Source: an uncultured Lachnospiraceae bacterium (GTDB lineage Bacteria; Bacillota; Clostridia; Lachnospirales; Lachnospiraceae). From it: a DNA stretch of 32,768 bases. The position numbers and the translations under genes are program-made. Below the pieces are notes generated by a model. The model was not told where the DNA came from. It ran no database searches and saw only the letters and a list, made by a program, of their open reading frames with translations. Each line of letters starts with the position of its first letter. The stretch's first letter is position 1. Below are positions 1-8,815 of the stretch, piece by piece. The stretch is from positions 1 to 32,768 of the forward strand of contig CANQHX010000014.1 in NCBI GenBank assembly GCA_947623905.1, given 5' to 3'.

Positions 1-144
1 TCCCTTAAGACTTCCATTGTCCCGGATGACGCAATCATTGACCTGCGCAATCTCGTGCGTGACTACTATTATTTCAAGGATCTGCAGTCCGCCATCGTAA
101 AGGAGTTTGTCTATGGCCTTCAAAAAAGAAGAGATCATTTTTGA
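1..144 (+). CDS. C-terminal tail of an unidentified protein (partial)
   Basis: Reading frame 1 is open from the window edge to a TGA at 142-144, giving a 47-residue tail containing VPDDAIIDLRNLVRDYYYF and ending KRRDHF. The other two forward frames contain stops in the same stretch. It would overlap the AraC-type gene by about 30 bases, and the ribosome-binding site of that gene lies inside it, which would fit translational coupling. I do not recognise the family. The call rests only on an open frame with protein-like composition, so it could be a chance open frame. Confidence 0.35.
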   Translation, partial: SLKTSIVPDDAIIDLRNLVRDYYYFKDLQSAIVKEFVYGLQKRRDHF

Positions 145-967
145 TCAGGGGTTTCCGTTTATTATGTACGAGACCAATGCCCGCCAGGTGATGATACACA
201 GTCACGACTGCCTGGAGATCAATCTGATCTTGTCAGGTACAGGGCAGTATATGATCGAGAACCGGATCTATCCCATTGGTCCGGAGGATATTTTTATCAT
301 TAACAACGCGGAGCATCATATGGCGGTCCACAAAGGGGACCTGACCATGCTGGTGTTTGTGTTCCCGCCGGAATTTGTGGGCAGCAGCCCGGAGAACGGG
401 GCTTTTCTGGATCTGTTTTTCCGGCGGGGCCGTTTCTTTTCCAACACGGTGGACAAGTCCTTTGCTTTCTATGATCAGATCACCGGTCACCTGCGTTCCA
501 TAGCGGAGGAATACAATGGACAGGAGGAAGGCAGGGAGCTTATGATCCGGGCCCATCTGCTGATGGTGCTGGGATATCTCAACCGATATTATGAGAGCAT
601 GCATGCGCTGGCGCCGGCAGGCTGGCAGAACCGGGGCTATTCCAGGCTGCGGGGCGTGGTGGAGTATATCCATGCCAATTTTGAAAAGGATATGACGCTG
701 GCGGAGCTGGCCGGGCAGGCGGCTATGGGAAAAAGTTATTTTTCCTATTATTTTGCCAATACCATGAAAATGCCGGTATCCGCATACATTGAACAGGTGC
801 GGATAAGTCACGGTGCAATGCTGCTGAAGACGACCGACGAGAGCGTGCTGGAGATCGCGCTGCGCTCGGGATTTCACAGCAGCGCCTATTTTAACCGCGT
901 GTTCAAAAAGGTCATGCATATGACGCCCGGCGCTTACCGAAAATCGAAAGAACGTACAATTTCATAA
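113..967 (+). CDS. AraC-family transcriptional regulator with N-terminal cupin
   Basis: Cytoplasmic DNA-binding regulator, 284 residues, the usual length for the family. The first ~100 residues resemble an AraC-type cupin sugar-binding pocket (HSHDCLEINLILSGTGQY, then a YPIGPEDIFIIN stretch). The last ~100 residues hold two helix-turn-helix units: MTLAELAGQAAMGKSYFSYY and the signature region LEIALRSGFHSSAYFNRVFK followed by MTPGAYRK. The ATG at 113 is chosen over the TTG at 107 because AAAGGAG at 99-105 is 7 bases before it. The oxidoreductase gene starts about 90 bases downstream on the same strand, so the regulator may control a sugar or polyol pathway that includes it. The effector is not deducible. 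Confidence 0.93.
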   Translation: MAFKKEEIIFDQGFPFIMYETNARQVMIHSHDCLEINLILSGTGQYMIENRIYPIGPEDIFIINNAEHHMAVHKGDLTMLVFVFPPEFVGSSPENGAFLDLFFRRGRFFSNTVDKSFAFYDQITGHLRSIAEEYNGQEEGRELMIRAHLLMVLGYLNRYYESMHALAPAGWQNRGYSRLRGVVEYIHANFEKDMTLAELAGQAAMGKSYFSYYFANTMKMPVSAYIEQVRISHGAMLLKTTDESVLEIALRSGFHSSAYFNRVFKKVMHMTPGAYRKSKERTIS

Positions 968-1054
968 AAAGATGCTGCAAGACAAACGGGGCCCGGCGGC
1001 GTATGATGTTCCTGAAATCAGATAAAGATCCCTCTGGGGGAAAGGATGAGGAAA

Positions 1055-2176
1055 ATGGAACAGAAGTTGTCTATGGGCGTTGTAGGCCTGGGAGAAGGCC
1101 GCAGTATCATATCGGCGGTTTTAAACAGTCCGGATTGGGAACTGGGCTGTATTTGCGACCTTAACGAAGAATTGTGCCGTCAGAGGTGCAGGGAGTTCGG
1201 CGTCAGCAGATACACCACTTCTTATGAGGAGATGCTGGCGGATACGTCCATTGACGTGATCGGGATCTATACTCCCGACCAGCTGCACGCCGAGCATATC
1301 CGCATGGCGCTTGGGGCGGGAAAGCATGTGATCTGTACAAAGCCCCTCATGGTGTCTCTGGATGAGGCGAAGGATCTTCTGGAATGGCAGAAGAAAACCG
1401 GAAAGCATGTGTTTGTGGGACAGAGTTCCCGCTATTTTGAGCCTCTTCGCAGGCAGCGGGAGGATTATGAGGCCGGCAAAAACGGAGAGCTTGTGACGCT
1501 TGAGACCCATTACATCAGCGATTCCAGATGGTTTCTGGAAAGAGACTGGAGCCATGCCAAAGGATTTTCCTGGATGTACAATTTTATGATCCACGCGGTG
1601 GATCTGGCGGCCTGGTACCTGCCGGATATTGAGGAAGTCTACGGCCTTGGCATCGTCAGCCCCAATACGGAAGCGTACGGCCTGGATGTGCCCGATACGC
1701 TGAAGTTTCTGTTAAAAGATAAAAACGGGAAGTTTGCTTCTGTAACCGGCGCGTACGCCACCCCTACGCTGGGAAGCGCCGTGCAGCAGAATATCAGCTG
1801 CACCCTCAGGGGGACCAAGGGCATTAGCCAGGGCGGCTATCCCAAACTGAAATATCATACCAATTTCCAGCCGCTGCAGAAGACGGCGCAGCTGCACACC
1901 TTTGACGACCTGCATGATTACTTTTTCCGGTTCGAGGCAGAAAGCCATCACGCGGGAGAATACCAGAATTACATCGAGTATTTTGCCCGGTGCCTCAGAG
2001 AAGGAAAAACGCCCCTGCCGGACCTGAAGGAGGGGATCCACACCCTTGCGGTAATGGAAGCTATGGAACGCGCCCTGCGCACCGGACAGGTGGCAAGGGT
2101 ATCGGACGTGCTGAAGGACAGGGGCATTTCCCTGACAGAGCAGACCGCGGGATCGCGCGGCAGCCGCCACTGTTAA
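1055..2176 (+). CDS. Gfo/Idh/MocA-family NAD(P)-dependent oxidoreductase
   Basis: Probable sugar or inositol-type dehydrogenase, about 373 residues. The N-terminal Rossmann fold shows VVGLGEGRSIISAVL as the dinucleotide-binding loop, followed by DLNEELCRQRCREFGV and the conserved IYTPDQLHAEHIRMALGAGKHV stretch. The family's E-K-P motif appears here as CTKPLMVSLDEAK, keeping the key lysine. The C-terminal half is the alpha/beta substrate domain, with the histidine-bearing FMIHAVDLAAWYLPD segment. ATG 1055 has AAAGGATGAGG in front at good spacing; ATG 1046, two bases after that motif begins to pair, is the alternative. The stop codon overlaps the stop of the convergent ABC gene by three bases. 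Substrate unknown. Confidence 0.9.
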   Translation: MEQKLSMGVVGLGEGRSIISAVLNSPDWELGCICDLNEELCRQRCREFGVSRYTTSYEEMLADTSIDVIGIYTPDQLHAEHIRMALGAGKHVICTKPLMVSLDEAKDLLEWQKKTGKHVFVGQSSRYFEPLRRQREDYEAGKNGELVTLETHYISDSRWFLERDWSHAKGFSWMYNFMIHAVDLAAWYLPDIEEVYGLGIVSPNTEAYGLDVPDTLKFLLKDKNGKFASVTGAYATPTLGSAVQQNISCTLRGTKGISQGGYPKLKYHTNFQPLQKTAQLHTFDDLHDYFFRFEAESHHAGEYQNYIEYFARCLREGKTPLPDLKEGIHTLAVMEAMERALRTGQVARVSDVLKDRGISLTEQTAGSRGSRHC

Positions 2177-3771
2177 TCCAGGCACAGCACGTTATCTGCC
2201 GTCTGCCGCAGCGTTTCATCGTGGGAGATGAAGATGACGGTCTTTTCGCACTCCCGGATAAAATCCGCCATCCACTTCACGGCGGCGGCGTCCAGATTGT
2301 TGCTGGGCTCGTCAAAGATCAGCAGATCGCTGCCCTTCAGCAGGGCCCTGGCAAGGGAGATACGCTGTTTTTCGCCGCCTGACAGAGATGTATCGTGGAA
2401 GGACAGGGTCCTGTCCGCAAGATACAGGATGCCAAGCTGTTCCATGACTGACCGGACGTCTTCCTCACGGGCGGCGGGATTGCCTATCCGGATATTTTCT
2501 ATGACGCTGCCTTCAAAAAGATAGGGATCCTGCTGGACAAACGCAAAATGTTTTCGCCAGAGCTTCGGGTCCAGTTCCCGAAGCTCTCTGCCGTTGATGG
2601 TGACGTTTCCCCTATAGTTTTCCAGCAGGCCGCAGAGAAGCCGGATCAGCGTGGATTTGCCGCTGCCGTTTGCTCCCGTCACACCAAACTTGTCTCCTTT
2701 TTTCACAGAAAAAGCCACATCCTGCAGCACCAGCCGTTCCCCATAGGAAAATCCCAGCCCTTTCGCCTGGATGACCGCGGCGTCGTCTGCCGGCTCTCCG
2801 CCCTGTTTCTCTGCATGGCTGTAAAGCTCTGCTACCCGTTCTATGTCATTCCGGTAGTCGGGATACTTCCGGATCACCGCGCCCATCTTTGTGATCAGCG
2901 TATTGTACATCTCAAAATATCCGGCCATGGCGGCGACGCACCCGGCAGTAATAAGTCCCCGGCTTACCATCAGCGCTCCGGCAAAGAGGATCACCAGTAC
3001 GCACGCCGTTTTCAAAAACGACAGAATATTGTCTCCGATGGTCTTATACCGGCTGTTTTTCGTTACCACGCTGTTGAAATATTCCCGGTAAAGGCCGTCC
3101 AGGCGGGCGATCATGGCCTGTTTCATGCCAAACAGCTTTATCAGGTGGGGCTTTTCCGTCATTTCCGTCTCACAGGCACGCAGCGCTGTCTTGTACTCTT
3201 TGTCCTGCAGCCTGTATTTCGCCAGCGTCTTTTTTGTGATCATGGGCACGATCAGCCTGACCGCCGATACTCCCAGCGTAAGCGCCGTAAACAGCACGCT
3301 GATCCGCAGGGAACAGTACAGCAGATAGGCAAGGGTTATGGGGATGACCACTGCATGTTCCGCCAGATCCACCCAGTCGCACCGCAGGTCGATGGGGTCG
3401 TCTTCCAGGCGGTACTGGGCCTCCCCCGGCTCCATGCTCAATACGCTTTCACAGTTTTTGTCCAGAAACCGTCCCATGATGTATCTGTCATGGCGCAGGG
3501 AATTGCGGAACATGGACAACTCCCCGATCATGCCGATCAGCGGAATGACGGCAAGATTTATGGCAACACACAGAAGCAGTACCCAGAAATTTTTCATGCC
3601 TTCAGCGAGATCCAGCTTCAGCACCGCGTCCGCGAAGCTGCCCAGAATGCCGGCGGTATAAACGCCCAGCAGGCTTCCTGCCAGCTCTCCCGCCGTATAT
3701 CCCACGGCGGCAGGAAACATGGCTCTCCGGCAGTCTTTTTTTACAAGTTTTTTTGACGGATCATTTTTCAA
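2173..3771 (-). CDS. ABC transporter, fused permease/ATPase half-transporter (second of pair)
   Basis: Membrane exporter half of 532 residues. Residues 1-300 form the transmembrane domain with hydrophobic helices around GELAGSLLGVYTAGILGSF, FWVLLLCVAINLAVIPLIGM and ACVLVILFAGALMV. The nucleotide-binding domain follows: Walker A GANGSGKST near residue 365, Q-loop FVQQDPYLF, signature LSGGEKQRISLARAL, Walker B LLIFDEPSNNLD and H-loop ISHDE. Its ATG overlaps the last 11 bases of the upstream partner gene, so the two are very probably translated together and act as a heterodimer. The cargo cannot be read from the sequence; peptide, lipid or drug export are all possible. Confidence 0.92.
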   Translation of the reverse strand: MKNDPSKKLVKKDCRRAMFPAAVGYTAGELAGSLLGVYTAGILGSFADAVLKLDLAEGMKNFWVLLLCVAINLAVIPLIGMIGELSMFRNSLRHDRYIMGRFLDKNCESVLSMEPGEAQYRLEDDPIDLRCDWVDLAEHAVVIPITLAYLLYCSLRISVLFTALTLGVSAVRLIVPMITKKTLAKYRLQDKEYKTALRACETEMTEKPHLIKLFGMKQAMIARLDGLYREYFNSVVTKNSRYKTIGDNILSFLKTACVLVILFAGALMVSRGLITAGCVAAMAGYFEMYNTLITKMGAVIRKYPDYRNDIERVAELYSHAEKQGGEPADDAAVIQAKGLGFSYGERLVLQDVAFSVKKGDKFGVTGANGSGKSTLIRLLCGLLENYRGNVTINGRELRELDPKLWRKHFAFVQQDPYLFEGSVIENIRIGNPAAREEDVRSVMEQLGILYLADRTLSFHDTSLSGGEKQRISLARALLKGSDLLIFDEPSNNLDAAAVKWMADFIRECEKTVIFISHDETLRQTADNVLCLD

Positions 3772-5347
3772 TCTGCTCTACGCTCCCTTCCCTCACAACA
3801 AACAGATGGTCGCACGCCGCATCAAAGACCGGGTCATGGGTGACGATGAGAGTGAGACCCTCTCTTTTTTTCAGCTCACGGATCAGGATCTTTTTGGAGT
3901 CCTCGTCAAGAGAATTGGTGGGCTCGTCCAGCAGAAGGATCTTCGGATCCGCCGCCAGGGCGAGGGCGAGAAAGACCTTCTTTCGCTCTCCGCCGGACAG
4001 CTCGCTGATCTTCGTCCCCCTCAGCTGCCCGTCTCCAAGTCCGAAGGCCCCGGCAAAGGCTGCCGCGGATGAAATATCCTTTCCGCGGATCATATGATAA
4101 AATTCCTCGGGACAGAGGGAAAAATCTGCATCCTCCTGGGGAAGATAGAAAAGGCCGCGGGAAAAAACATCGTCGGAAAAAGTATCCGGGGACGCGCCGT
4201 CCACGCGGATATCCCCCTCCCCGGCGGGAACAAGTCCCGCGATCAGCTTCAATAAAGTGGTTTTGCCGGCGCCGTTGGCTCCCTTTATGAGGCAGATCCC
4301 GCGTTCCGGGAAGGAGATGTTTGTCTTCTCCAGCACGCGCCTGCCGTCAAACGATACGGAGAGTCCGGCCAGTGTCACCCGGGTGCTGCCCAGCTCTCTT
4401 TTTTCCGGTTCCGGCTCCTCCTGCATCCAGTCAAGAAGGCGGGTCTGGGCTTCTTTTGTCACCGCGAAGCGGGTAATGGAAGAAAAAATGGTATTTACCG
4501 CGGCGAAAAAGCTTCCCGACAGGGCAATGGCCTCCACTCCGGTATCCAGGGAAATGACATTTTTTAACGCCAACAGTCCTGTCAGCGCATAGGTGCCGTA
4601 TTTCAGCATCATTGATACGAAATCGTTCAGTACGCCTTCCGCTGTGCTGGTATAGATCCCGCTGCTTCCGATTTTCCCATAGGCTTTGTGGAGCGTTTTC
4701 AGCCTTTCTAAGTACCAGTCCTTCAGTTCATACAGCTTTAAAATAACAAACCCATGGTGCGCTTCTATGGTAAGATCGGTAAGCTGTGCTTCTATATCAC
4801 GGGTGTCCTTGTAGTTTTTTTCAAAGTAATGTTTTACGGCAAGAGGCGGAAGGATCTGGATCAGGGCGATGGCCGTCAGCATCCCCGCCGTCAGCCAGCT
4901 CAGCCGGCCGAGGAAGACAAAATAGACCGCCGCGGTCAGACATCCTGTGAACAATCCCGGATACACTGACAGGATCTTGTCGGTGACAGTGCTGAAATCG
5001 TCAGTCAGCCGTTCTTTCATCTGTCCGCTGTCGCCGGCAGAAAGAACGGCCAGGGGCTTTGACAGCAGCCGGCGGTAAAGTTCCAGCTTGCAGTCCTGAA
5101 CGGCCAGGGAACGTCTGCGCTCCAGCCGGACGCGGCAGACGGTCTCCATTATTTTGTAGCCGGCCAGCAGAAGGGCGAGGAGCAGTCCGCTTTTCAGGAC
5201 CGCATGAGGGTCGCCGTCTGCCGCGCTCAGTACGATATCCGCCAGCAGTCCGGCGCTGAGCAGATTGACGGGGATATTGACAAGGTTAAGGGCCGTTTCG
5301 GCAACGGCGGTATATTTCAGACGGTTACGGAAAAACCGGAAGTTCAT
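3761..5347 (-). CDS. ABC transporter, fused permease/ATPase half-transporter (first of pair)
   Basis: Membrane exporter half of 528 residues with helices near LNLVNIPVNLLSAGLLADIV, GLLLALLLAGYKIM and GMLTAIALIQILPPLAV. The ATPase domain has Walker A GANGAGKTT near residue 355, Q-loop YLPQEDADF, signature LSGGERKKVFLALAL, Walker B ILLLDEPTNSLDE and H-loop VTHD. The frame stays open upstream of 5347, but ATG 5347 is preceded on its strand by AGGAAGG, and the 528-residue product matches the length of its partner, so the longer reading is rejected. Likely heterodimerises with the overlapping downstream gene. No processing peptidase, lantibiotic or accessory gene sits beside the pair, so the substrate stays open. 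Confidence 0.9.
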   Translation of the reverse strand: MNFRFFRNRLKYTAVAETALNLVNIPVNLLSAGLLADIVLSAADGDPHAVLKSGLLLALLLAGYKIMETVCRVRLERRRSLAVQDCKLELYRRLLSKPLAVLSAGDSGQMKERLTDDFSTVTDKILSVYPGLFTGCLTAAVYFVFLGRLSWLTAGMLTAIALIQILPPLAVKHYFEKNYKDTRDIEAQLTDLTIEAHHGFVILKLYELKDWYLERLKTLHKAYGKIGSSGIYTSTAEGVLNDFVSMMLKYGTYALTGLLALKNVISLDTGVEAIALSGSFFAAVNTIFSSITRFAVTKEAQTRLLDWMQEEPEPEKRELGSTRVTLAGLSVSFDGRRVLEKTNISFPERGICLIKGANGAGKTTLLKLIAGLVPAGEGDIRVDGASPDTFSDDVFSRGLFYLPQEDADFSLCPEEFYHMIRGKDISSAAAFAGAFGLGDGQLRGTKISELSGGERKKVFLALALAADPKILLLDEPTNSLDEDSKKILIRELKKREGLTLIVTHDPVFDAACDHLFVVREGSVEQIEK

Positions 5348-5444
5348 ATGTTTCCTTCCTTTCTGCGCGGGCGGCTCTGCCGCCAGACAGGCCCCGCAAA
5401 ACATAAAGGCCGCCCCGGGCGTCCTGTTGCTGCTGTATGAAATA

Positions 5445-5473
5445 ATGATAATCCATGTACGGGATAAAGTAAA
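5445..5473 (-). promoter_or_regulatory. Probable promoter of the ABC transporter pair
   Basis: On the minus strand TTTACT (5468-5473) and TATCAT (5445-5450) are separated by exactly 17 bases, about 100 bases ahead of the ABC start codon. A short inverted repeat, CAATT-AAT-AATTG at 5475-5487, touches the upstream edge of the -35 box and could be an operator. Confidence 0.45.
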
Positions 5474-5528
5474 GCAATTAATAATTGAATTTTCTTCTAT
5501 TTCCGGGTGAGATTTTCCTTCTCTGTCA

Positions 5529-5557
5529 TGGTAAAATTTGTCTGCGCATGGTATAAT
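5529..5557 (+). promoter_or_regulatory. Extended -10 promoter of the lipoprotein/MBOAT/DHHW operon
   Basis: A perfect extended -10, TGGTATAAT, lies at 5549-5557. The -35 position (5529-5534, TGGTAA) is weak, as is common when an extended -10 is present. It sits about 50 bases before the lipoprotein start codon and is divergent from the ABC promoter. Confidence 0.6.
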
Positions 5558-5578
5558 AAATAAAATATACTGCAGAAA

Positions 5579-5591
5579 CGGAAACGTTTCA
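5579..5591 (+). promoter_or_regulatory. cre/LacI-type operator-like palindrome
   Basis: GAAACGTTTC at 5581-5590 is a perfect 10-bp palindrome with the central CG and A/T-rich flanks typical of LacI-family operators, including catabolite-responsive elements bound by CcpA. It lies between the -10 box and the ribosome-binding site, where a bound repressor would block elongation. The identification is by resemblance only. Confidence 0.45.
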
Positions 5592-5605
5592 GAATGGGGG
5601 AGTTT

Positions 5606-6232
5606 ATGAAAAAACAATTTTTAAAAAGAACAGCCGCTTTCTTTCTGGCGGCAGTGACGGCATGTTCCTTATTTGCCTGCGGCAGCCCGGAAAGCAGCGG
5701 GCAGCAGGGAGACGGCCAGCAGGCGTCGGATACGCAGCAGCCGGCTGAGCAGCCGGCGGCAAAGGATTCTCTGGAGATCCTTACCGTTGTATGGGACAGC
5801 TACGGGGAAGATGAGAAATTTGCCGTAGCCGGAGGGGATATGTCTGAGGAAAATATGAACGCGGAGGGCCCCGGCAGGTACAGCCTGGAGGATCCCCAGG
5901 CACTGGATACGAGCCTTGGTTTTCCCGCGGATCTCGTGGACAAGATCGATGACGCCGCATCTCTTATGCACATGATGAACGCCAACACCTTTACATGCGG
6001 CGTGTATCATGTGAAGGATGGCGGGGACGTGAGCGCTGTGGCTGCCGCCATAAAGGACAATATCATGCAGAGACAGTGGATGTGCGGGTTTCCGGACAAG
6101 CTGGTGATCGCCTCTGTGGGAGAGTATGTGGCAGCTTTCTTTGGAGAGACGGAGATCATGGATACGTTCCGGACAAAACTGACCGGCGCATATCCGTCGG
6201 CAGAGATCATTACGGAGGCACCGATCGCATAA
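5606..6232 (+). CDS. Putative lipoprotein, DUF4358-like
   Basis: Secreted lipoprotein of 208 residues. The N-terminus is a signal peptide (MKKQFLKRTAAFFLAAVTAC) with a lipobox LFAC-G about residue 29, followed by a Gln/Ser-rich spacer and a globular domain. That domain ends with a pattern (ANTFTCGVYHVKDGGDVSAV, then SVGEYVAAFFGE) I associate with DUF4358 proteins. ATG 5606 is preferred to the ATG at 5594 because GGGGGAG lies just before it. It leads an MBOAT gene and a DHHW gene and is probably a surface partner of that acyltransferase system. The family assignment is from memory, and its biochemical role is unknown. Confidence 0.75.
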   Translation: MKKQFLKRTAAFFLAAVTACSLFACGSPESSGQQGDGQQASDTQQPAEQPAAKDSLEILTVVWDSYGEDEKFAVAGGDMSEENMNAEGPGRYSLEDPQALDTSLGFPADLVDKIDDAASLMHMMNANTFTCGVYHVKDGGDVSAVAAAIKDNIMQRQWMCGFPDKLVIASVGEYVAAFFGETEIMDTFRTKLTGAYPSAEIITEAPIA

Positions 6233-6254
6233 CGGACAGGACGGAGAAGCAGCC

Positions 6255-7655
6255 ATGTTGTTTTCGAGCATTACGTTTTTATATTATTTTCTTCCGTTGG
6301 TACTGCTGGCTTATTTTGCGGCGCCCCGGCGGTGGAAGAACGGCGTGCTGCTCTTATCCAGCCTTGTGTTCTACGGGTGGGGCGAGCCCCGGTATGTGGT
6401 TCTGATGGTCTTTTCCATCACCCAGGGGTACATTTTCGGCCTTCTCATAGAAAAATATCGCGGCAGCAGGCGGTCAAAAGTTTTTTTGGCCGCTTCTGTG
6501 CTGTTGGGACTTGCCGTGCTGGGGTACTGCAAGTACGCGGATTTCTTTCTTGAAAATTTCAACGCTGTTACGGGGCTGTCCGTTCCCCTTCTGCACATTG
6601 CGCTGCCTGTCGGCATCAGCTTTTATACGTTTCAGATCATCAGCTATGCGGCGGATGTGTACAGAGGCGCCGCGCCGCCCCAGAAGAATTACATCGACCT
6701 TGCCGCGTATATTTCCATGTTCCCTCAGCTGATAGCAGGTCCCATCGTACGGTACGGGGATATTGCCGGGCAGATGAAAGGACGCCGGCACAGCGTGGAT
6801 GACGCGGCCCTGGGCGTGCGGAGGTTTATCCTCGGTCTGTCCAAGAAGGTGCTCATCGCCAATGTGCTGGGGCAGCTTGTGGAGGCGGCTCAGGCGGCCG
6901 AACAGCCTTCCGTGCTGTCCGTCTGGCTGTATGCCATTGCCTTTGGCCTGCAGATCTATTTTGACTTTTCCGGATACAGCGATATGGCCATCGGGCTGGG
7001 GCGGATCTTCGGGTTTCGGTTTATGGAAAATTTTAATTATCCGTACATTTCCGGCAGCATTACCGAATTCTGGAGAAGGTGGCATATCTCTCTGGGCTCC
7101 TGGTTCCGGGATTACGTGTATATCCCTCTTGGGGGCAGCCGGGTGAGCAGGCCGCGGCGGTTCTGGAATATCCTGGTCGTATGGATGGCCACGGGGCTGT
7201 GGCACGGCGCCGCGTGGAATTTTGTTTTGTGGGGACTGCTGTTCGCGCTGCTCCTCATGCTGGAAAAGCTGTGGCTTCTGCCTTTTCTCAAAAAGGGAAA
7301 GGTGTGGAACCACATTTATGTTCTGTTTTTTGTGATGCTGAGTTTTGTGCTGTTTAACGGAACTTCTGTGGGCGGAGCCTTTTGTTCCATCGCAGGCATG
7401 TTCGGCGGTCTGCATCTGCCGGGCGTCACCGGGGAGAGCCTCTATTATCTCAAAAGCTACGGGATACTGCTGATCATCGCCGCCATAGGGGCGACGCCTC
7501 TGCCGAAAATGCTGGCGGATAAGGCCGGGAACAGCCGGTTTGGCCGGCGGGCGCTGTATCTGGCGGAGCCTGCCGCGCTGCTTGTACTGCTGGCGGTGTG
7601 CACGGCGTTTCTGGCCGACGGTTCATTTAACCCGTTTTTGTATTTCCGGTTTTAG
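6255..7655 (+). CDS. MBOAT-family O-acyltransferase (AlgI/DltB-like)
   Basis: Polytopic membrane acyltransferase of 466 residues, the normal AlgI length. It is expected to pass acetyl groups across the membrane to a secreted polysaccharide or wall polymer. The MBOAT hallmarks are visible: FPQLIAGPIVRYGDI, ITEFWRRWHISLGSWFRDYV followed by YIPLGGSR, and the catalytic-histidine segment GLWHGAAWNFVLWG. At least ten hydrophobic segments span the protein. It starts 22 bases after the lipoprotein and is followed 44 bases later by the DHHW gene, the normal partner in this pathway. Without polymer biosynthesis genes nearby the acceptor is unknown. No Dlt genes are present, so D-alanylation is less likely. 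Confidence 0.93.
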   Translation: MLFSSITFLYYFLPLVLLAYFAAPRRWKNGVLLLSSLVFYGWGEPRYVVLMVFSITQGYIFGLLIEKYRGSRRSKVFLAASVLLGLAVLGYCKYADFFLENFNAVTGLSVPLLHIALPVGISFYTFQIISYAADVYRGAAPPQKNYIDLAAYISMFPQLIAGPIVRYGDIAGQMKGRRHSVDDAALGVRRFILGLSKKVLIANVLGQLVEAAQAAEQPSVLSVWLYAIAFGLQIYFDFSGYSDMAIGLGRIFGFRFMENFNYPYISGSITEFWRRWHISLGSWFRDYVYIPLGGSRVSRPRRFWNILVVWMATGLWHGAAWNFVLWGLLFALLLMLEKLWLLPFLKKGKVWNHIYVLFFVMLSFVLFNGTSVGGAFCSIAGMFGGLHLPGVTGESLYYLKSYGILLIIAAIGATPLPKMLADKAGNSRFGRRALYLAEPAALLVLLAVCTAFLADGSFNPFLYFRF

Positions 7656-7699
7656 CCTGCAGGGCGTAACGGAATGTTTTTTGAAAGGAGGCGACGCAG

Positions 7700-8794
7700 G
7701 TGCAGGGAAAAAATAGAGTGGTCATCATAGCCGTCGCCCTGTGGCTGGCAGGCTTTTCCCTCTGGGGCATCCTGAAGCCAGACGGGACCCGGTCTGTCAG
7801 CGAACGGCGTCCTCTGGCGGCATTTCCGGAACTCAGCATGGAAACGGTGGCCGCGGGAACGTTTATGGAGGATTTTGAGACATACGCTCTGGATCAGTTT
7901 CCCATGCGGGATCAGTTCCGCACGCTGAAGGCGGTCACTGCCTTTTATATCATGGGACAGAGGGACAACAACGGCATTTATATCCGGGACGGACACGCCT
8001 CCCGGCTGGACTATCCCATGAACGACGCTTCCATTTCCCATGGGCTGGACCGGTTCCGGAAAGTGTATGAAGATTACCTGGCCGGAAAAAACGGGAACCT
8101 ATATGTGTCGGTGATCCCGGATAAAAATTATTTCATGGCGGAGACAAACGGATATCCCTCCATTGACTATGAAGAGTTCTTCCGGCGGATAAGGGAAGGC
8201 ATGGATTACGCGCAGTACATTGATATCACTCCGTATCTGGAGCTGGAGGACTATTATGCCACAGACACCCACTGGCGGCAGGAAAAGATCACGGACGCCG
8301 CGGGGTATCTGGCAGAGACCATGGGGGCTTCCCTGACGGGGAAATATACGCAGCGCCAGTCGGCAGCGCCCTTTTACGGCGTATATTACGGCCAGTCGGC
8401 GCTGCCTCTTGGAGCGGACACCATGTACTATCTGGACAGCCCCGTGCTGGACGGATGCAGGGTGTACGATTATGAGACCAACGCCCGGATCCCCGTGTAC
8501 GATACGGAAAAGCTTTCGGGAGACGATCCCTACGAGGTGTTCCTGTCGGGCCCCAGATCACTGCTGACCATTGAAAATCCCGCCGGACCGGCGGATAAGG
8601 AACTGATCATTTTCCGGGATTCCTTCGGCAGCAGCCTGGCGCCTCTTCTGGCGGAAGGGTACGGAAAGATCACCCTTGTGGATATCCGGTATATTGCTCC
8701 GGCCCTGTTGGGGCGGTTTATTGATTTTGACGGGCAGGATGTGCTGTTCTTGTACAGCACGTCGGTGCTGAATAACAGTGAGACGATAAAATAG
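7700..8794 (+). CDS. DHHW-family protein (AlgX/AlgJ-like surface acetyltransferase)
   Basis: Type II membrane or secreted protein of 364 residues, with one N-terminal hydrophobic helix (VVIIAVALWLAGFSLWGIL) and an extracytoplasmic SGNH-hydrolase-like domain. Catalytic motifs: YATDTHWRQEKITDAA (the D-x-H-W block giving the family its name) and IIFRDSFGSSLAPLLAE (serine block). It probably takes acetyl groups delivered by the MBOAT protein and places them on an exported polymer. The start is a GTG at 7700, supported by AAAGGAGG at 7684-7691. Third gene of the surface-acylation operon; the next gene, tadA, follows after about 20 bases. Confidence 0.85.
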   Translation: MQGKNRVVIIAVALWLAGFSLWGILKPDGTRSVSERRPLAAFPELSMETVAAGTFMEDFETYALDQFPMRDQFRTLKAVTAFYIMGQRDNNGIYIRDGHASRLDYPMNDASISHGLDRFRKVYEDYLAGKNGNLYVSVIPDKNYFMAETNGYPSIDYEEFFRRIREGMDYAQYIDITPYLELEDYYATDTHWRQEKITDAAGYLAETMGASLTGKYTQRQSAAPFYGVYYGQSALPLGADTMYYLDSPVLDGCRVYDYETNARIPVYDTEKLSGDDPYEVFLSGPRSLLTIENPAGPADKELIIFRDSFGSSLAPLLAEGYGKITLVDIRYIAPALLGRFIDFDGQDVLFLYSTSVLNNSETIK

Positions 8795-8815
8795 TTTTGG
8801 TAAATGGTGGAAAAT

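Noticed and set aside
2548..3756. Plus-strand open frame of 402 codons
   Set aside because: Antisense shadow of the ABC gene at 2173-3771, which carries all ABC motifs.
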